From the IMG/VR virus record IMGVR_UViG_3300042519_004024, positions 124,001 to 188,000 of that record: DNA of 64,000 bases. The stretch is one strand, 5' to 3'. Every line of letters begins with the position of its first letter. The first letter of the stretch is position 1. Position numbers and translations under genes: made by a program. The stretch is from a virus. Positions 48,401 to 56,300 of this stretch are shown here, piece after piece. The notes under the pieces were generated by a model that saw only the letters and a program-made list of their open reading frames with translations, did no database searches and was not told the DNA's origin.

Positions 48401-48804
48401 TAGTTTGTTCCTAAACCAATAGGTCCATAAAGATTTTTTACATAAAGAAGAGTTTCTTGATTATCACCAATTCTTTCTAAATCACTACCTAAACTGTCAG
48501 GATATCCATATTCACCTTCATTAGTTTTTGTTCCTAAATCTAAATTAATTAATACCATGTCACCATAGTATGTTTTATTTTCGGGTGTATATTGGTTTTT
48601 TGTGTATAATGTTTTTTCTTGAATGTCACCAACAACTTCTATTTTTGGTGAATCTATTATTGCGTAGTCCAATATTAAGAAGTCATTAACCCCAGGTACA
48701 TCTCCTGTTGAAAATGCATTTTCTACTTTATATGGTGGTAAATTTCTTAAAAGTAGTTTCTTTCTGAAATTTTCACTTGAATTGAATGATAAAGGACTCT
48801 CCAT
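42415..48804 (-). CDS. Giant 2129-residue baseplate protein with 56-residue repeats and an OmpA-like domain
   Basis: Four regions are visible. Residues about 55-545: nine repeats of about 56 residues; repeats 3-6 (165-388) are near-identical in VWYINNDQ, (L/F)(Y/F)QIGN and HKVRN(V/I/L)YKP. Residues about 550-1190: unrecognised structural sequence. After a linker (TSPTPTPTPTGTGG), residues about 1215-1450 look like an OmpA C-terminal domain with an insertion: LFFFHNDFPDP, then DDAYNVTLSKRRIDAALQYIL and, after a loop, ACRRVRILDV. Residues about 1500-1720 contain FGAPPVCVLRIGDFFHTKIV and FNFIGGHGLAG, resembling tail-tube-type beta domains. An acidic C-terminus follows. Located between tape measure and gp53-like genes; probably a central baseplate or tail-tip protein. 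Confidence 0.6.
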   Translation of the reverse strand: MESPLSFNSSENFRKKLLLRNLPPYKVENAFSTGDVPGVNDFLILDYAIIDSPKIEVVGDIQEKTLYTKNQYTPENKTYYGDMVLINLDLGTKTNEGEYGYPDSLGSDLERIGDNQETLLYVKNLYGPIGLGTNYGETVTINNTLLSNANLGNYGYPLTIGSKLETIGDDQEVIHKVRNVYKPFGLGDFGSTVWYINNDQNILTMGDGEYTITDTLNSYLYQIGNTQEVYHKVRNLYKPTTPEDYGNTVWYINNDQNIQSMGGGIYGIDDTLNSFLFQIGNSQEIVHKVRNIYKPASPQDYGNTVWYINNDQTIQTNGSGIYDIGDTLNSNLFQIGNNQEIVHKVRNVYKPGSPLDYGNTVWYINNDQTLQTNGSGLYDIGDTLNSFLYQIGNSQEIQLITKNKYTPENSVQYGEPRYDINNILTIGSNEGEYTYADTVNSDLYTEGVNDRPLLIAINQYGPQNIVNGSVNINQNLQTNSNEGEYGYPDSINSPLENISEIKENDAYVINKYVTGSGTYGDPELVTIDDLEIPNTGLPYANSDNTFIFLPSSYSPVSILLSNDPSGSDGTLSQDSSLANLAAKQLQKEFKHRVALELLQQTLGRVNILNSNVNPDTGEISAEPNLDPFNAIGLLSGQVPIIARNYSITNPDLFLGQAINFAAKLAGTYSPYSYIPGEYFDYPDKKGSAIFNNPLSAIGGAIGGVFRMLQPKNQTASELFVEYTSIATRDLLYDQLRLNNFRPDYKIGNNLLAPQGKYYIGNRKSSITEIVSPDGELPESKIKGVATDRSPVFSYGKIGEEYEGTKISNLYTGLNSRSYFDGLNGVQAGFTWLSKAGKGGQNWMIPGDFAGPGASIFQDNSEFNFSNLSSTYDPTKSTNYEFTENSILDVTQKLIDAGNRSNNKLQHVGNAINQVSKVFNDGYIELTKGSRVVRYTTKTSLPEGERTATPTGYEYCRVFTKDRPYYSFDELQKTDGNIRKYTNSILDNTYNLNIAPWQNPGSTNIQNGKVKKYMFSLENLSWRTSNRPGYTYEDLPDCERGPNGGRIMWFPPYDLTFDESINTNWTDNTFLGRPEPIYTYNNTSRKGNVSFKIVVDHPSIMNVILDRELENATPDSQITKVLDSFFAGCTKYDLYDLVKKYPMFTPNDVFQVMEEIIYPEDVVTVVENLPNEVVDNFIDEDTIPPVTLPPTTSPTPTPTPTGTGGKVFTEPPEVEDYNFKEPLFFFHNDFPDPNTTRIYASKSYEKWLADYLALEEKYLTTGGSDGTRNFGGARDKIIKYGDGTYVDYTNFILSGSDELKEKYLDSYIDTRDESISEFFNYIKSEFEEIKTFLTQVCIAIKQGGKISFTLLSSASAVTDDAYNVTLSKRRIDAALQYILNFEYDGVKLKNEYNKNLLVKQEPKGETTSILDPKYKFINCNKEYKSNSNEGTVSVNAMACRRVRILDVKHEAPPAETIDTPPPSSEESQPLEGRTFTEPEENPGSETTTTANGETIKADPAGYTTIRQKQDPIVKKTTVVRSDLTKRLARKLLTECNYFELVKQSDPMIYDGLKSKLKHFHPVFHSITPEGLNSRLTFLQQCMRPGDTIPTVSKDGENFTLVYNDVTNSVFGAPPVCVLRIGDFFHTKIVIDSLSIKYEDGRFDLNPEGIGVQPMIADVSISFNFIGGHGLAGPVAKLQNALSFNFYANTEMYDERADVTEDVTSQYDAEILADIKNQLGIQDDPNKQRTNDAGDTIGLIKTNSYDLNTQKAYGTISYEEIMKTLADGTKSYADTVISNLQKINDNFLLGGLLMSTKDRKYTEGLFDYLTGNTSNNANIYGKTDTIQDKIKLLVEKAKKDVDDGSCPLLPEVQYQNFTDANIRKIKKRIKDLIEKKGNDMLALLENCNSTIANEELKLIFTIDKLNFVTSKNDGYIAKNGDVVIYSLSGGTGVDPSSVGVTDTYSELVQDFLKVRSDLNEYYDKLYQDKIIASGTTDEYNDQFVFNTYIESDPSLTSPAENRFFMLFGKDIAIDAEGFSNSIVDEALKNEDTQVKENWKFYFGESFYVKDEGLVDSYNKSKKIVDDRFKSFNDNFYKNKYNTYNPYNKSKTRILNYETQSPIIPPNDNNLKELWSDQNSGWNKFNLKKTFN
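47170..48642 (-). repeat. Nine tandem repeats of about 56 codons
   Basis: Tandem repeats within the N-terminal part of the 2129-residue gene. The four central copies (about 47641-48312) have a period of exactly 168 bp: the shared string ttaatataccaaacagt starts at 47711, 47879, 48047 and 48215. Outer copies are degenerate at protein level (55, 55, 55, 52 and about 50 residues). The central copies are similar enough at DNA level to recombine. Confidence 0.9.
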
Positions 48805-48819
48805 TTAGTCTATTTTATT

Positions 48820-48827
48820 TATAAATA
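48820..48827 (-). promoter_or_regulatory. TATTTATA octamer upstream of the 2129-residue gene
   Basis: Exact octamer, 15 bases before the ATG at 48804. It overlaps a palindrome, so the opposite orientation (TATAAATA) is also present here. Confidence 0.5.
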
Positions 48828-48844
48828 GATAAATTTTTATTTTT

Positions 48845-50683
48845 TTATGCGATTACGCCTTGTTGTTTTTTGTAAGAATTAAGATTATATAATACGGTAT
48901 CCATTATTTGTTTTTTAACTCTTGAGTCTTCAAACATTTTAGATATGTTATTTGCGGAATCTCCTCCAACAGTACCATTAATATTTATATTAATATCTAA
49001 TTTTCCTGATCCACCACCAACTTGATTTAAATAGTTTGATAAATTTGTTCCTACCGCAATTTGATCCTCAGGTAATGTTTTATACATTTCACCTCTACCT
49101 TTAATAATTGCAGCACCTGAAGAAGGGAAAAAACCATCTCCAACTTTTTTTCCTTCTTCCAATTCTTTTTTCTTCTTTTTTAACTCTTCTTTTCTATTTT
49201 CCATGTCCATTTCATCAGTAGCACTAATAACTTCCGCAATTTTAGAAGCACCTGTTGCCGCCGCTTGATTAAGCCCTCCAAGTCCTTCTGCGGTTACTGG
49301 TGCCGCTTTGTCGGCTGCGGTTTTGAATGAATTGCCTAAACTCTCATTACTTGTTTTTATATCTTCAAGAAATTTATCTCTATCGGGTATATTTCTTATA
49401 ACTGCCTCTTTAATAATATTAACATCTTTTGCTTGATTTTCAGTTATAGTCATTTGTGCAGTAGCTAAATCTTTCTCTGACATCGCTGCTTTGTCTTGAT
49501 AATCTTTTAATGCTTTTTGTGTGTCCGCATTTTGAAGTTGTGCCTTTAATTGTTCGGCACTATCCGCTTCTATTTTTTTAAACCCTGGAATATCAATAGA
49601 TACCTTTCCGTCTTTACCAATTTCTGCTAACCCAGCAACTAATGATTGTGTGTCTTCAGACATTGATCCTAAATCAAATTTATCTTTTAAATAATCCATT
49701 TTTGATGCTTCTTTTCCTGCTTCAAGTAATTCATCAAAATTTTGTCCTGTTATTTGTGCTTGTTGTCTAAGTCTATATAAATCTTCTGTTGATGCCTCAA
49801 ATCCTCCGGTAGCCTTATTAAAAGTAAATGCTGCTTTTGTTGAGTTTACAAGTTCTTTTTGAAGTCCTTCCATGTCACTCTGTGCCATGTGCATTAGTTG
49901 GAACGGGTCTGCTAATTTTCCAACCGCACCTCCTAACATTTGCATATTTGCTGCAGCTTCAATTGCCTTTTCGGGATCCAATAAATTATTCGCAAACTGT
50001 TTAGCACCTATTTTATCTACGGTAGTTCTTAATAACATAGCTTGTTTAACCATATTTTTCATACCGTCAATACCGGTTTTAAACCCAAAACCACTAACTG
50101 ACTTTACGTTTGATCCAATCTCTTTAAGATAACTTTTAGCACTTAATCCTGCCTGTCTAGCCTCAACCGATAATTCATGTATTTTTTTTGTTGCTTCTTC
50201 TTGAGTCCCCCCAAATCTAGTCATTTCTGTAATTAAAGTTGAGATTTCTTTTGTAGATGCTCCTGTTCCTTTTGACAACTCTACGATATTTTCTAAAACT
50301 TGTGTGCTTGGGTTAACAATTCTACCCATACCTTCAGCTAGTCCAGCAACAGCATCAGTTACGTCTTTAAATGATGAACCAAGTTCTAATGTTGCCTCAT
50401 ATGCGGTGTACATTCTTTCTCTAAAATTATTGGTTCCCATTGCAACTCCACCCATAGATCTTTGTAAAGACAATGCTTGATCATTCAAAGAAATCATTTC
50501 TTTGTTTGCATTCTCCAAAATGATTTTCCAATTGGTACTTACTACAAAATTTGTTAGGGCAGACTTTAAATCTTCTATTTGATCAATTGTTCCTTGAACA
50601 CTACTACCATATGCACTTGTAGAACCTCCTGCGGTAGAATTTGTACTTGCATTTGGATCTGTTGTTACACCTTCTAAAAACAT
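48845..50683 (-). CDS. Tail tape measure protein
   Basis: A 612-residue, mainly helical protein with long Ala/Gly/Lys-rich stretches (LRSMGG-type turns are absent; see EMTRFGGTQEEATKKIHELS and AANMQMLGGAVGKLADPF). It has a Lys/Glu helix at about 520-540 (ENRKEELKKKKKELEEGKK) and a final Gly/Asn-rich segment LDINININGTVGGD, a motif often near the end of tape measures. Position between the gp26-like hub genes and the baseplate giants fits. By the usual rule of about 1.5 angstrom per residue it would set a tail of roughly 90 nm. A TATTTATA octamer lies 15 bp upstream. Confidence 0.7.
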   Translation of the reverse strand: MFLEGVTTDPNASTNSTAGGSTSAYGSSVQGTIDQIEDLKSALTNFVVSTNWKIILENANKEMISLNDQALSLQRSMGGVAMGTNNFRERMYTAYEATLELGSSFKDVTDAVAGLAEGMGRIVNPSTQVLENIVELSKGTGASTKEISTLITEMTRFGGTQEEATKKIHELSVEARQAGLSAKSYLKEIGSNVKSVSGFGFKTGIDGMKNMVKQAMLLRTTVDKIGAKQFANNLLDPEKAIEAAANMQMLGGAVGKLADPFQLMHMAQSDMEGLQKELVNSTKAAFTFNKATGGFEASTEDLYRLRQQAQITGQNFDELLEAGKEASKMDYLKDKFDLGSMSEDTQSLVAGLAEIGKDGKVSIDIPGFKKIEADSAEQLKAQLQNADTQKALKDYQDKAAMSEKDLATAQMTITENQAKDVNIIKEAVIRNIPDRDKFLEDIKTSNESLGNSFKTAADKAAPVTAEGLGGLNQAAATGASKIAEVISATDEMDMENRKEELKKKKKELEEGKKVGDGFFPSSGAAIIKGRGEMYKTLPEDQIAVGTNLSNYLNQVGGGSGKLDINININGTVGGDSANNISKMFEDSRVKKQIMDTVLYNLNSYKKQQGVIA

Positions 50684-50698
50684 ATTTTTTATTTTCTA

Positions 50699-50706
50699 TA
50701 TAAATA
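50699..50706 (-). promoter_or_regulatory. TATTTATA octamer upstream of the tape measure gene
   Basis: Exact octamer, 15 bases before the ATG at 50683. Confidence 0.55.
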
Positions 50707-50719
50707 GACAGTTATAATG

Positions 50720-50902
50720 TTATTTATTATAGCTTTCAATCAATTTATCTATGAAGTACCTTCTTTCAAATGTTGGCATTGTCATAATATCACTATACGT
50801 AAAATGACACTTACTTACTAAATAAAAAATTTCATCTAGTAATGACTGTTTATATTGAGAAGAAAGGACGAAAAAACTCAACCCCAAAAGCGATGTCAAC
50901 AT
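50720..50902 (-). CDS. Small hub-assembly-type protein
   Basis: A 60-residue protein if read from ATG at 50902 (a TTG lies one codon upstream). The start is inside the preceding gp26-like gene, overlapping it by 53 bp, and is preceded by GGAG about 12 bases upstream, one of the few Shine-Dalgarno-like sites seen here. The conserved-looking part is LLDEIFYLVSKCHFTYSDIM then TMPTFERRYFIDKL, a pattern I recall from short proteins next to gp26-like genes in T4-like phages, sometimes annotated as hub assembly proteins (gp51-type). That recall is not verified. A start nearer the gp26 stop is possible. Confidence 0.5.
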   Translation of the reverse strand: MLTSLLGLSFFVLSSQYKQSLLDEIFYLVSKCHFTYSDIMTMPTFERRYFIDKLIESYNK

Positions 50903-51608
50903 CAACTCTTTCTCCAGACGGGGCTATAATACTTCTTTTAAGATTTATTGATGGTTCAGCTTCGTTTAAAAATTTTCTTAGATTTTTAGAGTCTGATATT
51001 GGCATTTGATTAACAAATGATGCTATTTTCATTCTATCGGTATCACCATTTAATTCAACAATATGTTTTTCTAATCTTTTAGTCACTATTGGTGCAACCA
51101 TACCTTGTGGATACGAATCTTTTAATTTATCAATTTCATTAGTATCACCTAAAGTTAAAAGTTTACATTTAACTGTTGTTTTAGAAACCGGCAATACAAA
51201 CTCAAATAATCCATTATCGTTAGGTTTATGGATTACTTCAGTAAAATTTATTTCATCTAATTTTAGATTATATTCAAATTTTCTATTTGTTTGTGGGTCT
51301 ATTGCAGATATTAAATAATCTGAACCAAAAGAAGTGTTTCTTAAAAACAATAATATTGCTTTAGCATCCGCATCTATTAATTGGTTCACGTCGAACCCCG
51401 GTTCATAGATTTTGTTTTTTAATAAAGTAGTGATTAATCCATCAATTGGTATATTTTGTGACATTAAAAGATTCTCGTCTGATGCGGTTAAATAACCAAC
51501 TTTTACTGACTCTTTTCTTGGTTTATAAAATATTCCTTTTGAAGGTAACTTGACTACGTCGTGTGGTAAGTTAAAATCTTGTTGTCCATAAATTGCTGAT
51601 TGATCCAT
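50850..51608 (-). CDS. 26: Baseplate hub protein, gp26-like
   Basis: A 252-residue protein resembling the T4 base plate protein family PF12322 (T4 gp26 type). Typical features are the N-terminal LPSKGIFYKPRKESVKVGYLTASDENLL (quoted as LPSKGIFY and VGYLTASDENLL), the following LITTLLKNKI, and LIDADAKAILLFLRNTSFGSDYL. The middle resembles a chaperone-like beta domain (FEFVLPVSKTTVKCKLLTLGD). It lies between tail tube and tape measure genes. Its 3' end overlaps the start of the next small gene. An octamer variant (TATTTATC) lies 25 bp upstream, immediately after the terminator of the tail tube gene. Confidence 0.7.
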   Translation of the reverse strand: MDQSAIYGQQDFNLPHDVVKLPSKGIFYKPRKESVKVGYLTASDENLLMSQNIPIDGLITTLLKNKIYEPGFDVNQLIDADAKAILLFLRNTSFGSDYLISAIDPQTNRKFEYNLKLDEINFTEVIHKPNDNGLFEFVLPVSKTTVKCKLLTLGDTNEIDKLKDSYPQGMVAPIVTKRLEKHIVELNGDTDRMKIASFVNQMPISDSKNLRKFLNEAEPSINLKRSIIAPSGERVDVDIAFGVEFFRPFFSI

Positions 51609-51653
51609 AATAAATTTTTCTTAAAAAATAAAGGATAAATATTGTATGTAAAC

Positions 51654-51681
51654 AAAAAAACCCCACTTTGTTAGTGAGGTT
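51654..51681 (-). terminator. Intrinsic terminator after the tail tube gene
   Basis: On the minus strand, AACCTCAC - 7-base loop - GTGGGGTT (one G-T pair), then a T run. It begins 25 bp after the tube stop, allowing the abundant tube protein its own transcript. Confidence 0.88.
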
Positions 51682-51705
51682 CTTAAAATTATTTTTATAT
51701 TTGTA

Positions 51706-52194
51706 TTAGTAAACTAAAATACATCTATCAGGTCTAAGAGATGCTTTAACCGTGATTAATCCATCTTCACTATATCCTAATGAATCAAAGTCAACACTAG
51801 TTAAAAATACACCTTGTAGAATCCATTTTTCAACCGCAACTCCTGTTGGGTCTAACATTTCTAAGTCAATATCTTTTTTATAACCAGCAGCATAACCCAT
51901 ACGTCCTGTTACTGATTCAGCATGTAAACGAACCCACTCCATAAGTGCTTGTGAAGCTGAAGGACCGATTGGATCACGAAAAGTAACATCCATAGCCTCC
52001 CAATTGAATCGTCCTGCAACATATGTAGAAGTGTTTAAGAATGGAATCTCAACATCTTTAATTGTAACTTTAGGTCTTGTGGTTGACTCAACATACCACG
52101 AGTTAATCCCCAAAGAAGATGGGAATGTCAATATAAACCTATTTTTTCTTTTAGGTTCGTACTGAAAGGGCATTTTCATTAATAAATCAGCCAT
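51706..52194 (-). CDS. 19: Tail tube protein, gp19-like
   Basis: A 162-residue protein, almost the length of T4 gp19 (163). It has the family pattern FQYEPKRKNRFILTFPSSLGI at the N-terminus, then STTRPKVTIKDVEIPFLN and YVAGRFNWEAMDVTFRDPIG, with a final TVKASLRPDRCIL. Hexameric rings of this protein form the inner tube through which DNA passes. It has its own terminator downstream and an exact TATTTATA octamer 30 bp upstream. Both suit strong late expression of a major structural protein. Confidence 0.92.
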   Translation of the reverse strand: MADLLMKMPFQYEPKRKNRFILTFPSSLGINSWYVESTTRPKVTIKDVEIPFLNTSTYVAGRFNWEAMDVTFRDPIGPSASQALMEWVRLHAESVTGRMGYAAGYKKDIDLEMLDPTGVAVEKWILQGVFLTSVDFDSLGYSEDGLITVKASLRPDRCILVY

Positions 52195-52224
52195 GTCTTA
52201 TTTTTTTAATTTGTTTTATTTATT

Positions 52225-52232
52225 TATAAATA
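52225..52232 (-). promoter_or_regulatory. TATTTATA octamer upstream of the tail tube gene
   Basis: Exact octamer, 30 bases before the ATG at 52194, within the 112-bp gap after the HAD-type gene. Palindromic context also contains TATAAATA. Confidence 0.5.
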
Positions 52233-52306
52233 TCTATTGTTTTATTTTTTTTCTATTTACTTTTTTCTGGTTTAAAATTATCCTTCTACTAGACCGGACT
52301 TAATTA

Positions 52307-53182
52307 TTAAACTTCTTTTTTTTCTCCTCCTTTAGTTAAATATAATCTTATAGGTTTTTTTTCATATTCTTTTTCTACAAAATCTTTAATCTTTTCCATA
52401 TTTCTAGGGTCATCATCTGAAAAACCAATAATTGGGATTATTTCTTGGTTGATAACATCATTTTTAAAATAACTCTTCTTTCCAATTTCATTAGCCAACT
52501 CTATACAATATGAAACAAATTTTCTAATTGCAATTATTTTACCTTCTTCGGGACTCGCAGCACTACCCTTACCAAAAGTAACAGGTTCAAAACGACATAA
52601 ATCAAGATACTCCATTATTATGTCTTTATCATTAAAATTTAAATTAACCGATTCATCAATTGGGTTATCTGCCCAATTTCTATATGTCTTTAAAGAATTA
52701 ACGACTTCTTTACTATTAATACCATTATGATTGGATAGTATATAATTAAGGACAGCTTCTTTTAATGTTTCAGGATTATGTCCCCTTGCTGTGATAATTG
52801 CAAATACAGAACCACCATTTATACACTCAACAAAATCATTCCAAGAAGGTCCTGGACTTGCCGACATTGCATCAATAATAAATCTCTTATCCCCTTTAAT
52901 ACCAAAATTTCTAAAAGGATCAGTTGCATAACCAACAACAGTTGTACCTTTATATGAAAAAGGTTCCTCACCTATTTGGTGTCTATGTTCCGCAAAATCT
53001 TCGGTAGACATAGGGATTTCTTCTTCATTTTCTGTCATTAAAATGATTGTAGTTGGCATAAAAACGATGTTGTCGTCCCAGTCAAAACCATAATATTTAG
53101 AATCGGGAGTACCTTCGGCGGTTATCCCCTCATTAATATTTCTACGGTTAACATAGTTTAATACATGTTTTTTAATATCCAT
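52307..53182 (-). CDS. HAD-superfamily phosphatase-like protein
   Basis: A 291-residue protein with HAD motifs in order: motif I GFDWDDNIV (nucleophile D34, acid/base D36), motif II FAIITARGH (T131), a candidate motif III lysine near 215 (K in EEGKIIAIRK), and motif IV IIGFSDDDPRNMEKI (D256-D258). This fold hydrolyses phosphate esters, for example on nucleotides or polynucleotide 3' ends; the substrate is not evident. The N-terminus MDIKKHVLNYVNRRNINEGI is a basic amphipathic leader. It lies between tube and sheath genes, an odd place for an enzyme. Translationally coupled (TAATG) to the 45-residue gene upstream. Confidence 0.75.
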   Translation of the reverse strand: MDIKKHVLNYVNRRNINEGITAEGTPDSKYYGFDWDDNIVFMPTTIILMTENEEEIPMSTEDFAEHRHQIGEEPFSYKGTTVVGYATDPFRNFGIKGDKRFIIDAMSASPGPSWNDFVECINGGSVFAIITARGHNPETLKEAVLNYILSNHNGINSKEVVNSLKTYRNWADNPIDESVNLNFNDKDIIMEYLDLCRFEPVTFGKGSAASPEEGKIIAIRKFVSYCIELANEIGKKSYFKNDVINQEIIPIIGFSDDDPRNMEKIKDFVEKEYEKKPIRLYLTKGGEKKEV

Positions 53183-53319
53183 TATTTTTGAAGTTTTGAC
53201 AAAAGTTTTTCAAGTTGTTTTTCGGTGATTATTATATTTTGTTTTTTAACCGAAAATGTTTTAGGACTTTTTTGATTGTCTCCAATAGATTCTTTAATAA
53301 GTTTTTTCTCTATTTTCAT
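53182..53319 (-). CDS. Small 45-residue basic protein
   Basis: ATG at 53319, TAA at 53182-53184, overlapping the ATG of the HAD-type gene (TAATG), so translation is probably coupled. The product is 45 residues and Lys-rich: MKIEKKLIKESIGDNQKSP at the start and ITEKQLEKLLSKLQK at the end. Too short for most gene finders. A TATTTATA octamer lies 13 bp upstream and the sheath hairpin just beyond that. The tight fit between promoter motif and coupled start supports it as a real gene. Function unknown. Confidence 0.65.
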   Translation of the reverse strand: MKIEKKLIKESIGDNQKSPKTFSVKKQNIIITEKQLEKLLSKLQK

Positions 53320-53332
53320 AATTATTTTATTT

Positions 53333-53340
53333 TATAAATA
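53333..53340 (-). promoter_or_regulatory. TATTTATA octamer upstream of the 45-residue gene
   Basis: Exact octamer, 13 bases before the ATG at 53319 and 4 bases after the sheath hairpin. Confidence 0.5.
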
Positions 53341-53344
53341 TTAA

Positions 53345-53368
53345 GTGGGGAATATTTCTACTCCCCAC
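53345..53368 (-). terminator. Hairpin after the sheath gene, possible terminator
   Basis: GTGGGGA - 10-base loop - TCCCCAC, 15 bp after the sheath stop. On the minus strand only TTAATATTTATA follows, not a clean T run, so it is a weaker terminator candidate. It could also stabilise the sheath mRNA 3' end. Confidence 0.6.
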
Positions 53369-53383
53369 ATTTTTATTTTTTAA

Positions 53384-56300
53384 TTATACATCATCAAAAG
53401 ATGCTCCTGTTGGTGTAATAACGAATTCGATATCAATGTATTCTAATGCTCTTGTAGGTTTTAAGAAAATTTTACCTGTTAAAGTATTTGAATCCAAATC
53501 TTCAGGAGTGTTTGATACTGTCACACGGAAATCTATCAAACCTCTATCTCTTCTGATTCCATCTAATATTGGGTTAACTGAATCCAAGAAGTCTTGTCTT
53601 ACTTTGTTATCGTTTTGTTCGAATAGTAATCTAATAGCCACTGCTGAAATCAACTTACGTGCTTGTAGTAACAATCTTCTAACGTTAATTCTATCAAGTG
53701 CAGACTCTCTAATTTGTAAAGTTTTGTTACCCCAAATCACTGTACCAACATCAGAGAAAGTTGCGATTGGGTTAATTCTACCTTTATAAAGTGTGTCTCT
53801 ATCGTCTTGTGTCAATTTACGTCTTGCTCTAATTGCGTTTACCAAACCTCTTGTGTAACCTGCAGATGCGAACCAAGGGAATGCGATATTGTCTGTCAAA
53901 GCTAAGTTCTTAACAACTTCAGAAGTTGGTGGAATGTATATTTGTGTATTGTTAACCGAATCTCTTGTTAAAATCCAAGGGTAATAAGTGGCGGTATAGT
54001 TAGAGTCTATTCCTGTTGCTTCTAAGTTATCTACCGTCTGTTGAGGGAAAATTAACCCTTCCTCAATATCGTTATATGTTGGTAAAAACAAATCAAAGTC
54101 AGGTGTAGTACAGATATAAATAGAGTCCGCTCTATCAGTTTCAATCATATCAATAGCGTCCTCAACAAGATTTGAGTTATTAACATAATCAATACCAGGT
54201 GTTGCAAATACATTTATGTTTGTTGCTTCAGGGTTAGCAAAAGTACTTTGTCCCCATTTGTATGCGTAAAAGTCAGTATTTGCCCAATTTTCTTGGTTTG
54301 GTCCTGAAATCGCTTTAAATGCTCCCCAACCCGTTGCGGTAGGATAAGTTATACTTGCTTCTGCACCATATTTAAATCCTGTTTGTCCTAATGCGAATGA
54401 ATCTGAATTTGTTCTATATTCTCTATATATGTCCCATCCATCAAAACCACCATAAGCCATTACCGTAAATTTACGAGTATTAAGTCTATAATATGGACTT
54501 GAACTATCTGTAGGTTCAGAGTTAAATGACCCGGCACCTACTTCAAACGCCGACTGTCCTGATGTTACATAACCATTTGCGATTGTTACAACAGTTGCTC
54601 CGCTATCCATGTGGAAACCTTTTGTTAAATAACCCCAAGCCATACCTGTGGTATCAGTACCTAAATTTGCAGGTAACTGCTTTCCTTTGTATTCAAAGAA
54701 ATCGTAATCAATTCCTGATATATTAGAAATACCTAAGTATGCCTTTCTTGGATTTTCACCACTTGAAATAACAGGGTTGTCACCTCCGTTAGATGAACCA
54801 AAAGGTGGGTTATACACAACGTCACCAGGTTTGAAATATTTAGTTTTATATACTAAGAATGGTGGTGTTGCATTTGCGTATTCTCTTGAGATAAATCCTT
54901 CAAAACCACAAGGTAGTGCGTCTATCGGGGCTTCATCACTCATTTCTAACATTACGTATTTAGACTTAACTTGGTATTCTCCGTTTGATGTTCCTATCTT
55001 ATTTGCTACGTAATTATTTTGACTTGGGTCTAATGAACAATTAGTGAAACTTTCAATAACTCTTGGGTTTTGATCGGTATCATAAAAATCTCTAATAAAT
55101 ACGTCAAACGTACTACTATTAAATGATATATTACCTATAGACATTTTTACAAGTCTATTAGCTGCGTTACCGTCAGAAATTAAAACAAACTTAAATAATT
55201 TATAAACTTTATTACCTCTAAGTTCTGAAACTAAATACGGTGTTTCAGGTGTTTGATATTGTTCTAAATAGAAACCTATTGAGTCGGTATCTAATGATCT
55301 CGCTCCTGGTAATTCGATAATATCACAGTCTAATCCTCTAATTCTACCTAATCTATATCCACTTGTTAACAAACTAGTATACGTCTCCTCGACAAATAAA
55401 GGAACCTCATTTCTGTCTTTACCAAAATTACTTCTACCAAATACTTTAGAAATAAAGTTCTTATCAGTAGATAACATTGATGTTTGGAATTCAAAATTGT
55501 CCCCGTCATAGGTTACCCCTGAAATAAGGAATGGTGAGTATGGGTTTTTAGTAACCGCAGAATAAGAACCTGTACAAATCATTTGTACATCAGTTGTACC
55601 CGTTACTTCATAATTCGGTCCTGCTTGTGTTGCACTGTAGTTAGATATACCTCTTGATCTTAAAGTTGCAACAACTAAATCATCATAATCTAAATAAGGC
55701 GTACCTGAATAGTTTGTGTTGTAAAAAACACAAGAACCTGAGAAATTACCTCCTGATCCCGATAGTGTGTTTACCGCGGCACCAAAACCTTGTCCGTAAT
55801 AACTACTTACATCGTTTACTTGTGAGTAATTAAACAATGCGTAATACCAAGCATCGTTAGTAGATGCTGATAAGTTAGCCAAAGATAGATTAACATTATT
55901 AACCCCAAAGTTTTCAGTGTATGCAGTAATAGTACCCGTACCATTAAGTGTTGTACCCGTTACTAAGTTAAATGTTCCTGCACTAACAGTACCCCAAAAG
56001 ACTGCCGATGAACCTGAAGAAGGTGAGCCAACGGCAAATAAATTTACTTGGTTTGATATATAAGTTCTTAAATCTTGATCAATAGTTGATGTACCACCAT
56101 TAAATTCAGTATATGTATTATAAAAATTATTATTTACATTAATAATACCAGGGACTGACATATTATATGCAATATTTGAACTTGTTCCTGTTGTTCCTGT
56201 AAATGTTAATACTGTGGATGATACTCCTGTTGCTGCGATTGTTGCCGGATTAACGTTACCTATTGTCGTTATTGACCAAGAAGGTCCTGCGTCATATCCT

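Noticed and set aside
50684-50905. Programmed frameshift of a tail chaperone upstream of the tape measure
   Set aside because: No slippery heptamer was seen and T4-like phages do not use the G/GT arrangement; the overlap is explained by an internal start.
52195-52306. Small RNA or gene in the gap before the tail tube
   Set aside because: Apart from the octamer at 52225-52232 the sequence is plain A/T-rich, with no hairpin and no open frame longer than a few codons.
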